In this document: positions 35,931 to 43,804 of the stretch, in pieces
Layout: the number at the start of each line of letters is the position of its first letter
Numbering within the stretch: position 1 is the stretch's first letter
NCBI RefSeq assembly: GCF_033898525.1
Contig: NZ_JAXAFJ010000008.1
Location: 1 to 64,000, forward strand
Direction of reading: 5' to 3'
DNA from: Flaviflagellibacter rhizophilus
GTDB lineage: Bacteria > Pseudomonadota > Alphaproteobacteria > Rhizobiales > Methylopilaceae
DNA length: 64,000 bases
Made by a program: the position numbers and the translations under genes
The notes under the pieces: generated by a model
The model's input: only the letters and a program-made list of their open reading frames with translations
Databases searched by the model: none
What the model was told of the DNA's origin: nothing

Positions 35931-37028
35931 GTGAGCACCATGACGGGACGCAAGGGCCTTTCACGCCGGGATGCGCTTGCGCTTCTCGGTGGTGCCGCAG
36001 CTTCGGCTTTCACGGCAAGTGCGGGTGCGGCCGAGACCCCGCGCCTGCTGCTAGGCGATGGGCACCTGCTCCTCGCTCTGGCGCTGGTCCATCCCGATCC
36101 GGTGAGCCTCCTGGCCGGCTGGCAAGGCGATCTTGCCCTGCACAGCCCTCAGATTTTGGACATCTACGCCGAGCGCTTTCCCGCTTTGCGAGACGTGCCG
36201 CGGGTCGGTCGCGCGAGTGCAGACACCTTCTCGGCAGAGCTTGCGATCGCCAGCGGAGCGGAGCTCGCCATCGTCGGTGGCTGCTATGGCCCGGGCCCGC
36301 AGTCCACCGCGCTGATCGATCGCTTGCAAGGCGCGGGGATGAAGGTGGTGTTTGTCGACTTTTTCCGTGATCCGCTGAAGAACACGGCCGACAGCATGCG
36401 GCGCATCGGTGCGGTCCTGGGCGGCGATGCCGTTCGCAAGGCAGAGGATTTCGCGAGCTTCCACGAGGGCCGCCTGCGCCGCATCTCCGAGCGGCTGAAA
36501 ACCGTCGGCCACCGTCCTTCGGTCATGCTGCAGTCCATGGCCGGCGCGACCGGCTGGACCTGTTGCTGGGTGACAGGATCGGCTGGGCTGGGGCGGTTCG
36601 TGGAGTTCGCGGGTGGGACCAATATCGGAGCCGGTCTGTTGCGGGATCTGCCCTGGGTGCAAGCCAGCAAGGAATACGTGCTGTCGCACCCCATAGACCT
36701 GTTCGTGGCCACAGGCGGGCCGCACCTTCGCGGTAAGGCAGGGCTCGTGGCAGGACCGGGCGTCGGGGACGAGGAAGCCCGGGCCACGCTCAAGCAGGCG
36801 GTGGCTGCGTCCGGAGTGGCGGAGATCCAAGCCATACAAAACGGCCGGGTCTTCGGCTTCTGGCACCTCTTTCACGCGACGCCGATCAACATCGTGGCTC
36901 TTGAGGCGCTGGCCCGGTGGATCCACCCCGACCTGTTCGCCGACCTCGATCCCGAGGCCACCTTGGCCGAGATCAACGCCCGCTTCCTGGCGGTGCCCCT
37001 TCCCGGTCGTTTCACGATAGCCCTGTAG
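35931..37028 (+). CDS. Iron-siderophore ABC transporter substrate-binding protein
   Basis: 365 residues from GTG 35931 (ATG 35940 possible). Tat signal GLSRRDALALLGGAAASAFTASAGAA. The mature protein is the two-lobed FecB/BtuF type: LLGDGHLLLALALVHPD, DVPRVGRAS, then a long helix and FGFWHLFHATPINIVALEALA. It lies five bases after the receptor gene and three before the reductase gene. The permease and ATPase partners are missing here, so it either works with a transporter encoded elsewhere or hands its ligand to the RhtX-like permease. Confidence 0.85.
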   Translation: MSTMTGRKGLSRRDALALLGGAAASAFTASAGAAETPRLLLGDGHLLLALALVHPDPVSLLAGWQGDLALHSPQILDIYAERFPALRDVPRVGRASADTFSAELAIASGAELAIVGGCYGPGPQSTALIDRLQGAGMKVVFVDFFRDPLKNTADSMRRIGAVLGGDAVRKAEDFASFHEGRLRRISERLKTVGHRPSVMLQSMAGATGWTCCWVTGSAGLGRFVEFAGGTNIGAGLLRDLPWVQASKEYVLSHPIDLFVATGGPHLRGKAGLVAGPGVGDEEARATLKQAVAASGVAEIQAIQNGRVFGFWHLFHATPINIVALEALARWIHPDLFADLDPEATLAEINARFLAVPLPGRFTIAL

Positions 37029-37031
37029 GCG

Positions 37032-38096
37032 ATGAGTTTTGTGAGCAACTACCCGTTCACGGCGGAGGCGCAGCTCGTCTGCAGCCTGCCTGCTAATGTC
37101 ATCGGCCAGATCTGCGAGCATCTGGAAGAGCACCGCGCCCAAGTCCGCGTTCAGGCGGGCCGGGGGGAAGCGGTCTTCGACAAGGGCAGCATCCGCCTCT
37201 GGGAGGATGGCGGTCGCTTTGCGCTTAAGGTGATGGCGGCGACATCGGGCGATCTCCTCGCGCTCCGCGAAGTCGCGGCTTCGCACTTCATCGAGTTCAG
37301 CAAACGTCCTGCGGAGGAACTCATCTGGAGCGGGCACGGGATCGACGCCGTTCACCCGTCTTTCTTCAGGCTCATGACGGTGAAGCGCGCGCGCATGGTT
37401 GCACCGCGGATGCGTCGCGTAACCCTCACGGGACAGGATCTTGCGCGCTACAGTTCCAATGCGGACCTGCACGTGAAGCTGTTGTTCCCGCCAATTTCAT
37501 CGGCTCCCCTGTGGCCTGAACTGATGCCAAGCGGGCTTGTTCGCTGGCCCGAGGGGCCGAACAAGCCGGCTGTGCGCAAATACACGATCCGCCGCATCGA
37601 TGTGGCAACTGGCGAGATCGACGTGGACTTTGTCCTGCACGATGATCCCGGGCCCGGCTCCAAGTTCGGGGCATCGGCCAGTTCCGGCGATCGCGTGGGG
37701 ATGATCGGTCCGGGCGGGCGTTCAGTTCCGGCAGCTAGCTACTACTTGCTGCTCGGCGATGAAACAGCGATACCTGCGATCGGCAGGATCATGGACACGC
37801 TTTCCGGATCTCAGCGAGGGCTCGCGCTCATCGAGGTCGATTCCCCTGCTGACGAGGTGCCGCTTTCATCTAAGGCAGGGTTGGAGGTTCGCTGGATACA
37901 CCGCGATGCTGGCGCAAGCCTCGCAAGCGCGGTGCAAGAGCTGGATCTGCCTGACCAGGCAGGCACCTTTGTCTGGGCCGGCGCGGAGTTCGAGACGTTC
38001 CGGGATCTTCGACGCTTCTTCCGCAGGGGCTGCAAAATTCCACCGGCCCAGCAGCTCATTGTCTCCTACTGGAGAAAAGGTGCTGAAGCCGCTTGA
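37032..38096 (+). CDS. Siderophore-interacting protein with DUF2218 N-terminus (ViuB-like reductase)
   Basis: 354 residues. Residues 1-100 match DUF2218 (FTAEAQLVCSLPANVIGQIC, GSIRLWEDGGRFALKV). Residues ~110-350 are an SIP/ViuB-type flavin reductase: MRRVTLTGQDL, KYTIRRID (the R-x-Y-T/S-like flavin motif), GDRVGMIGPGG, YLLLGDETAIPAIGRIM and a C-terminal YWRKGAE that the family conserves. It releases iron from ferric siderophores in the cytoplasm. Follows the binding protein gene by three bases. Confidence 0.9.
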   Translation: MSFVSNYPFTAEAQLVCSLPANVIGQICEHLEEHRAQVRVQAGRGEAVFDKGSIRLWEDGGRFALKVMAATSGDLLALREVAASHFIEFSKRPAEELIWSGHGIDAVHPSFFRLMTVKRARMVAPRMRRVTLTGQDLARYSSNADLHVKLLFPPISSAPLWPELMPSGLVRWPEGPNKPAVRKYTIRRIDVATGEIDVDFVLHDDPGPGSKFGASASSGDRVGMIGPGGRSVPAASYYLLLGDETAIPAIGRIMDTLSGSQRGLALIEVDSPADEVPLSSKAGLEVRWIHRDAGASLASAVQELDLPDQAGTFVWAGAEFETFRDLRRFFRRGCKIPPAQQLIVSYWRKGAEAA

Positions 38097-38260
38097 CCCT
38101 AGGAGACCGGGGAACGAGCGCGGACTCGCGCTGCGATCCAGACTGCATGGCAGGCTTGCTGGTCTCTACGAGGTCCTCCGATGAGGCGCACGGCATTAAT
38201 CTAGCGACATGCTTGCTGCTGTCCGATCAAACGAAGGCCAGCTGAGCTGATCAGCCTTAT

Positions 38261-39520
38261 TCATACCCGGAGCAGCTCCTGCCAGCAGGTTGTGAAGCGC
38301 GGCGACAGCTGCTCGTTGCGGAGCTTCCAGGCTTTGCGGCGCACCGTTCCGAACGATACCGCATCACGACCATACAGCCTGTTTAGACCGTCGAGCGTCT
38401 TCATCAGCCGTTGGCGCTCCCGCGTGTCCGGTGTCTCCCATAGATCGCCCTGCACGCTGCCGGCCGGTCCAAGCTCCGGGAAGATCACGCCAGCCTTCTT
38501 GTAGCGGTAGCCAGGCTTCCAGATGCAGGAGAGAGCATGCATGGCGGCGCCGATCAGCTTGCTGGTGTCGGCGGTGGCGACCGGCACCTGGACAGCCCGG
38601 CTTGCAAAGTACTGCGGCTCCATGGGCTTGTGCTTGTTGGTCTGCACGAACACCACGAGGCTCGCAGCCGCCAAACCCTGCCGGCGCATCTTCTCCGCTG
38701 CACGTGCGGTGTAGCTGGACACGGCCTCGCGCATTTCGTGTTCTGTTTCGACCGGGCGCCCGAATGACTGCGAGGCCACGATGCTCTTGCGATCGGGTGA
38801 TGTGTGCTCGAGATCGATGCAGGGGATGCCCCGGAGTTCGAGCACCATGCGCTCCAACACGACGCTGAAGTGCGAGCGTACATAGGCAGGATCTGCGTCC
38901 CTCAGCTGCAACTGCGTCCGTATCCCCAGCGCGCACAGTCGCTCCCCCAAACACCTCGCGACGCCCCACAGATCGGTCAGCTCCAGCTTCTCGAGCGCGG
39001 CGGTCTGCGCGTCCCCTTCCATCAGCGACCACACGCCCTTGCTGTCGGGATGCTTCTTGGCCGTGCGGTTGGCGACCTTCGCCAGGGTCTTCGTGGGCGC
39101 GATCCCGATCGAAACCGGAATACCGGTCCACTGCAGCACCGTCGCTCGCGCGGCGCCTGCATGATCCAACAGCCGATCGCCGAAGCCGCTGAGGTCGAGG
39201 AAGGCCTCATCGATGGAGTAGATCTCGATGGCTGGCGCGGCATTGGCTAGGATCTGCATCACTCTCGCGCTCATGTCGCCCTAGAGAGTGTAATTGCTCG
39301 ATCGGACGATCACCCCATCCCGCTTGAAGCGGTCTTTGCAGAGGTGCCAGGGATCGCCCATGACGATGCCGAGAGCCTTGGCCTCGTTCGAGCGCGCGAT
39401 TACGCAGCCATCATTGTTCGACAGCACTACCACCGGCTTGCCACCCAGGTTCGGCTGGAAGACGCGTTCGCAGGAGGCGTAGAAGTTGTTGCAATCGACC
39501 AGGGCGATCGGCGTCGCCAT
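38261..39520 (-). pseudogene. umuC: umuC (DNA polymerase V subunit) interrupted by one amber codon
   Basis: Y-family lesion-bypass polymerase. The N-terminus (ALVDCNNFYASCERVF) runs to SSNYTL, then TAG at 39283-39281, then in the same frame GDMSARVMQILANAAP, IEIYSIDEAFLDLSG with the catalytic Asp-Glu, and a full C-terminus to 38261. The family has Tyr at the stop position (NYxLYGDMS), so a single TAC/TAT to TAG change explains the break; no frameshift is needed. The ATG six bases past the stop could restart translation but would lack the metal-binding N-terminus. Two bases after umuD. Confidence 0.9.
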
Positions 39521-39522
39521 GT

Positions 39523-40080
39523 TCAGAACATGCGGATGGATCGGGTGACCACGCCCCAGACCTCGAACGAGGTGTGCTCCTCGATCAGGAGGTCCTGGAA
39601 AGCCTTGTTCTCGGCCTGCAGTATAATCCTGCCGCTGCGCACGCAGTAGCGCTTCAGCGTGAACTCGCCTTCCACCAGTGCCAGCACGATGCAGTTGTTG
39701 GCCGGTGTTCTGGCGCGGTCGACCACAGCGATATCACCGGGGAAGATGCCGGCGCCCGTCATGCTCTCGCCGGACACCCGAACGGCAAAGGTGGCAGCCT
39801 GATTCTCGATCAGCAGCTCGTTGAAGTCGAGCGGCCGATCCAGATAGTCATCAGCCGGGGAGGGGAAGCCGCAGGCGACATTGGCACCGACTAAGGGCAC
39901 TGTAATGTGCGTCCGCGCCTCAACGTCCAGAAACTCGTTGATGTCACCAGCACGCAGCGTTTGGTTGGCCAATCGACGGGCGAGGTTCGCCACCGGCAGA
40001 GGCAAGCGTACGACTTGCGTGCCGGGACCACGGGGACGCCCTACGCCTCTCTTGCTCGCTCCGCTGTTTGCCCGGTCCAT
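39523..40080 (-). CDS. umuD: UmuD-like S24 peptidase/translesion accessory protein
   Basis: 185 residues from ATG 40080 (AGAGG six bases upstream); the frame is open further up. The first ~65 residues are a basic extension (GVGRPRGPGTQVVRLPLP). Then comes the UmuD core: cleavage site ACGFPSPADDY (cut expected between Cys and Gly), catalytic Ser in VSGESMTGAGI and Lys in EGEFTLKRY. After RecA-induced self-cleavage UmuD' joins UmuC in polymerase V. Here the partner gene is broken. No GTTC-N7-GTTC SOS box could be found upstream by eye. Confidence 0.88.
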   Translation of the reverse strand: MDRANSGASKRGVGRPRGPGTQVVRLPLPVANLARRLANQTLRAGDINEFLDVEARTHITVPLVGANVACGFPSPADDYLDRPLDFNELLIENQAATFAVRVSGESMTGAGIFPGDIAVVDRARTPANNCIVLALVEGEFTLKRYCVRSGRIILQAENKAFQDLLIEEHTSFEVWGVVTRSIRMF

Positions 40081-40213
40081 ACTGCACCTCTGATTGTTGT
40101 AACAGAAATGCACAAGCGGGCTGCGTTGGCTAGCGCCGAGGGTGGTCGAGCGAACTCGCTGCTTTGTTCCGGCTGCCAGTGTCTGGTCCGGGAGCGTCAT
40201 CCCGCTCACAAAA

Positions 40214-40277
40214 AGCCTACGTCTCACTAATCTTATGAGGTGTATCTAGTAGTATATATATTAGTGAGACGAAGGCT
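40214..40277. repeat. 18-bp inverted repeat upstream of umuD
   Basis: Left arm 40214-40231 (AGCCTACGTCTCACTAAT) and right arm 40260-40277 are reverse complements at 17 of 18 positions, with a 28-base AT-rich centre. Could be an operator, the end-repeats of a tiny element, or a cruciform. No gene is adjacent on the right. Confidence 0.6.
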
Positions 40278-40823
40278 CGGGATGCGCTTCCGGAACGGTG
40301 AGCCGGCTACGTTCTCTTGAACATGATCGCTCCGGACCGGCCGACACGTTCCTCCTGTTAGGCGGCTCCCAGATGAGCCGCGCCTGTCCTCGTCGGAGGA
40401 TTGGGCATTTACAGCCGGATCGCATAGCAGTCTGCGGCGCGCGTCTCCCCGTCCTCCACCTTTCACCGATTGATTAGGCATCGCGTGTCTACACGCGTTC
40501 CCAAGCATCCTCAGTCGCGCCTTTCTGGATCGACGCCGGCTAGCCCTAGGTTCGTCACTCGTCCCTCGGCCGGCACGAATGTGTCCATAACTCGTACCCG
40601 AGGATAGCTATTTGATCATCTAGCTGGACGAGGCTTTCCTCTCTTGAGGCTCCAGTTAGATATGCTTCAGGGGTGATCGCTGAGACGCATTCGGTTTGAC
40701 CGCTCTCGTATCACGTCGGTGACTGTTCTGCGCGCTGTCGGTGCGTCTGTGCTGATGTGTGCGTCTATCCGCTTATAGATCGCTGGTGCGTGTCGGTGTC
40801 AGCAGTTCGGTTTGAGCGCTCTA
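40278..40823. other. Non-coding stretch
   Basis: About 550 bases with no convincing ORF; frames are short and contain many stops. It is richer in AT than the flanks near 40600-40800. No RNA gene identified. Confidence 0.35.
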
Positions 40824-41054
40824 TGTTGACAGATTGGGCAAAAACGCCGTTTTCGGGCATTTCTGTCAACTTTTGGGAAACTTACGGTTAAGTTTCGGCT
40901 GGTTCGTGACCGATTTCCGGTCACTGCAAAGCCTGATCGTCAACCTAGATAGGCTGTTTAGCGGTATCTGAGCACCGGAAATCGGGCCAATGTTGACAGA
41001 TGCAACATGAAACGTACCCGTATGTTGACAGATGCAACCTGAACCGCACCCTTC
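40824..41054. repeat. TGTTGACAGAT direct repeats (iteron-like or IS21-type end)
   Basis: TGTTGACAGAT occurs at 40824, 40991 and 41023, and GTTGACAGAAAT in inverted form at 40859-40870. The last two copies begin imperfect 32-base tandem units (27 of 32 alike), each starting TGTTGACAGATGCAAC. Multiple short repeats starting TG are typical of IS21-family ends; spaced direct repeats could also be replication iterons. No transposase or Rep gene is nearby. Confidence 0.55.
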
Positions 41055-41816
41055 AGCGAAGCTCTAACTGCACCTCTGCCGCCTTGATCATTCAAGGAGA
41101 GCGCGTGCCATTGGCAGCGTTGCAGTTCCTCCGGCCACGGTTCGTCGACAGATGATGACAGGCAGGCAGGTGCTCGAAGCCACAGGCCGAGCGGCATCTT
41201 CAAGCTGCGTTTAGCAGACCTTCGATCAGCCTTCGATCATTCTAAGTCATCCCGACGAGCGCGCCGCTATGATGGCCTCGAGGCGTCGGAGTGTTGTCCG
41301 ACTCCGCCCATACTGGCCCTGTTATTAGACCGTGACACCGGGACGAAGACCGGCGCGATGAGTCCAGCTAGAGACGAACACGGAAAGGCAGCGAAGCTAC
41401 GCTGTAGAAGCCGTTCCGGCGCCCGGCCGGAAGAAAGACTCCACAAGGATTGCGGCTCTGTTGAAAGCCTCGCGCATGAGGCAGCGACAACCGCAGGTCA
41501 TGGTCCGGTTGAAGGTAAGCCGGACAGGGCGAGAACCGAGAGGTTCGACCGTGTTGCCAGAGAGGGCAGGATAACGGAGCTAATGCAGGTCAATGGACAC
41601 GGCCTGCTGGTCTTCACCACTTCGACGGATGAGATCGAATATTCCCCTGCTTGCGGACGGGCTTGCGCTCCTCCGCAAACTTCTTCGCGCGCTGAATTAG
41701 CTCATGACCGGCCGGCTCACATTCTAGACAAATGCACGCTAACTTGTTGTTCTCGGGACACGTTCTAGAAGGAGGCGGAAGGCCTACGTCGTTGATTTCG
41801 CACGCTGAATAGAGGT
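41055..41816. other. Non-coding stretch with degraded sequence
   Basis: About 760 bases. An open frame at 41358-41768 has poor composition and nothing recognisable. Likely remnants of mobile DNA next to the repeat cluster and the tRNA fragment. Confidence 0.35.
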
Positions 41817-41861
41817 ATCATAATCCGCGTGTCGGGGGTTCGAGTCCCTCTCCCGCTACCA
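41817..41861 (+). repeat. 3' half of a tRNA-Met(CAT) gene, probable attachment-site scar
   Basis: The sequence runs from an anticodon loop ATCATAA through TCCGC, the variable loop, a T arm (GGGGGTTCGAGTCCCTC) and an acceptor strand to an encoded CCA at 41859-41861. The 5' half is missing: the bases before 41817 do not supply the anticodon-stem partner GCGGA. So it is a fragment, as left by integration into the 3' end of a tRNA gene. A direct copy of its first 30 bases lies at 62198. Confidence 0.75.
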
Positions 41862-42107
41862 CTCATTTCAATAACTTAGCGCGATGCTTGTTGCTCGCTC
41901 CGGGGTCGGAGCTACGCAGGAGCAACGAACTCCAACGGGCTTTGGCTCGAAAAAGCGGGTTCACCACGGCTGCAGCAGCGAATCGCGTCCTTCGCCCCTT
42001 GCGACACTCTCATCCCCATTCGAATCAGTGGCCGTCGGATGGCCCGGCCTTCGACGCACGTTCCCGCTTCCGTCCACCTTCTAGGGTGCCTGTCCTCATG
42101 GCTGTCG
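41862..42107. other. Non-coding stretch right of tRNA fragment
   Basis: Short overlapping frames only, none convincing. No integrase gene follows the tRNA fragment. Confidence 0.35.
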
Positions 42108-42130
42108 AAGGGGCTCTCGCGGAGCCCCTT
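42108..42130. terminator. Hairpin downstream of MFS gene
   Basis: Nine perfect pairs, AAGGGGCTC (42108-42116) with GAGCCCCTT (42122-42130), loop TCGCG. It lies ~70 bases past the stop of the leftward siderophore operon and probably ends it. Confidence 0.6.
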
Positions 42131-42197
42131 GAGAAGGATTTTACATGCGTCCCGCAGCGGGCGACGCGCGGCATCAGATTGGAGGGACTGTACCGAT

Positions 42198-43436
42198 CTA
42201 GCTTGCGGTCGCGGTCGTCCGATGTTTCGACAACAGCCCCGCGGTTAGCACAACAGCCACCGCCGAGAGAGCGGCCGCGATGCCGAACAAGGCTCCATAG
42301 CCCAGCGCATCGGCGAGCTTCCCCGCCACCAGAGACCCAATCAGGTACACCCCGAGTTGTGCACAGGCTAGAATGGTGAAGTCGGTGCCGGGCTGGTCCG
42401 ACGACGAGACGCTCATGAAGAGGCTGTAGAGCGCGACGATCTCCATGTAGCGGATCAGCGTCTGGGAGGCTGCGGCTCCGAACAGCGGCACATATCCGGT
42501 GATCCACTCCAATGCATGCAGCGCAAAGAGGGCGAAGCACGCCGTGCGCAGGATGCCGAGCAGGATCAGCACACCGCCCGTGCCTATCCTGCGGACGAGG
42601 ACGGCCGCGACGACCGAACCGGCAAGCCCGGCAGTGACCGCACCACCGCCCGAGATGTAGCCGATCCAGTCGAGCGGTACGCCCCGGTCGACGAGGTAGG
42701 AGCCCTCCATGGCCTTCACGAGGCCTTCCGACGCCCGGTAGATCAGGGCCACCGCAAGTATTTGCCGCGCTTCGGGGCGGATCCAGAAGGCCTTGAAGCT
42801 TGGCCGGGTGGGGGATTGCGGCTGCGCGGAGGCAAGGTCGGCCTCGCGCATGGCGAAGGCCGCAGCCAGCGGGATCAGCGAGAGCACGGCAATGGTGAGG
42901 ACCGTGGGTGTCCAGCCCACATGCTCGTAGAGCACCAGGCTCAGCGTGCCGCCGATCACCACGCCAAGTGCGATCGAACCGCCCTGAATCGCGTTTCCGA
43001 TCGCACGATCCTTTGGCGGCAGGTGTTTCGCGGCATAGCCATCAGTCGCGATGTCCTGCGTCGACACGAGGACCGAAACCGCAAACCCGATGATCAGCAC
43101 GGCCCAGAGGTTCAGCGGCTCGACGAAAGCCAGCCCTCCGAGGCAAAAGACGGTCAGGCCCTGCGTGATGAAGATCCACCCAGCCCTGTGTTGCCGCGCG
43201 AAAGGCCGCAGGCGGTCCACGTAGGGTGCCCAGAGGAACTTCAGGACGAGCGGCAGGAAAAGGATGGCGATCAGACCGATGGAGGATCGGGATACGCCGG
43301 CCTCCCGGAGGATCGGGGGCAATGCGGCCGCGAACAGATAGGAGGGAATGGACTGCGCGAGATAGAGACCCGCCAGCACGATGAAGAGACGCCAGCGCGA
43401 GGCCGCGGCCGGCCGGTCATCCGCGATCTCGCTCAT
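42198..43436 (-). CDS. MFS siderophore permease (RhtX/FptX-like)
   Basis: 412 residues, about twelve membrane helices. ATG 43436 is favoured because it overlaps the stop of the preceding gene by four bases; the frame is open further up. The segments PSYLFAAALPPILREAGVSRSSIG, FLPLVLKFLWAPYVDRL and STQDIATDGYAAKHL are the AmpG/RhtX-type motifs. Rhizobactin RhtX and pyochelin FptX carry ferric siderophores across the inner membrane in place of an ABC transporter. It closes an operon begun by a TonB receptor, so it most likely imports the same ligand. Confidence 0.85.
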   Translation of the reverse strand: MSEIADDRPAAASRWRLFIVLAGLYLAQSIPSYLFAAALPPILREAGVSRSSIGLIAILFLPLVLKFLWAPYVDRLRPFARQHRAGWIFITQGLTVFCLGGLAFVEPLNLWAVLIIGFAVSVLVSTQDIATDGYAAKHLPPKDRAIGNAIQGGSIALGVVIGGTLSLVLYEHVGWTPTVLTIAVLSLIPLAAAFAMREADLASAQPQSPTRPSFKAFWIRPEARQILAVALIYRASEGLVKAMEGSYLVDRGVPLDWIGYISGGGAVTAGLAGSVVAAVLVRRIGTGGVLILLGILRTACFALFALHALEWITGYVPLFGAAASQTLIRYMEIVALYSLFMSVSSSDQPGTDFTILACAQLGVYLIGSLVAGKLADALGYGALFGIAAALSAVAVVLTAGLLSKHRTTATAS

Positions 43437-43804
43437 GCCAGTGCCTGCGCGTGCTGATCGAGGAACCGGGCGGCTTCCTCTTCGTCTGTCGTGAGCAGGA
43501 CGGGGAATGTCCACAGCTTGCTGAAGACGTGGCGCATATGCTCGCTCACATGCGGGCGTACAATCGCCATGGCTCGGCAATGCCTGTTCATGCCGTCGCG
43601 GGATCGCTTGAACCAGAGCGCCTGCTCCCGCTCGTCGGCGGGGGAGAACGCACCCCCGGTGCCGAGAACCGTCAGCATCACGAAGGGTGCGGACTTGGTT
43701 TCCACCTGCCGGAGGGCGGCGAGATACCTCGCCGCATCCTCGTCACCATAGGGCTGTTGGAAGCGCAGGGTGACAAGGGCACCCTGCTCGTCGATCTCCA
43801 CCAT
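43433..43804 (-). CDS. Small protein of the siderophore operon, SpoIIAA/STAS-like
   Basis: 123 residues with no signal peptide or membrane segment. The pattern MVEIDEQGALVTLRFQQPYG, FVMLTVLGTGG, HCRAMAIVRPH, FPVLLTTDEEEAARFLDQ (strand-helix alternation ending in a helix) resembles SpoIIAA/STAS-type folds; this is a structural guess. It overlaps the receptor gene's stop by one base and the permease gene's start by four, so it is translated with them. Function unknown. Confidence 0.7.
   Translation of the reverse strand: MVEIDEQGALVTLRFQQPYGDEDAARYLAALRQVETKSAPFVMLTVLGTGGAFSPADEREQALWFKRSRDGMNRHCRAMAIVRPHVSEHMRHVFSKLWTFPVLLTTDEEEAARFLDQHAQALA

Noticed and set aside
39272..39290. Two separate genes instead of a broken umuC
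   Set aside because: The two parts are in the same frame, separated by one TAG and a few codons, and each half alone lacks essential parts of the polymerase.
41358..41768. 136-residue ORF in the gene-poor region
   Set aside because: No motif, skewed composition and no ribosome site; more likely random open frame in degraded DNA.
41817..41861. Functional tRNA gene
   Set aside because: Only the part from the anticodon loop to CCA is present; the 5' half cannot be found upstream.
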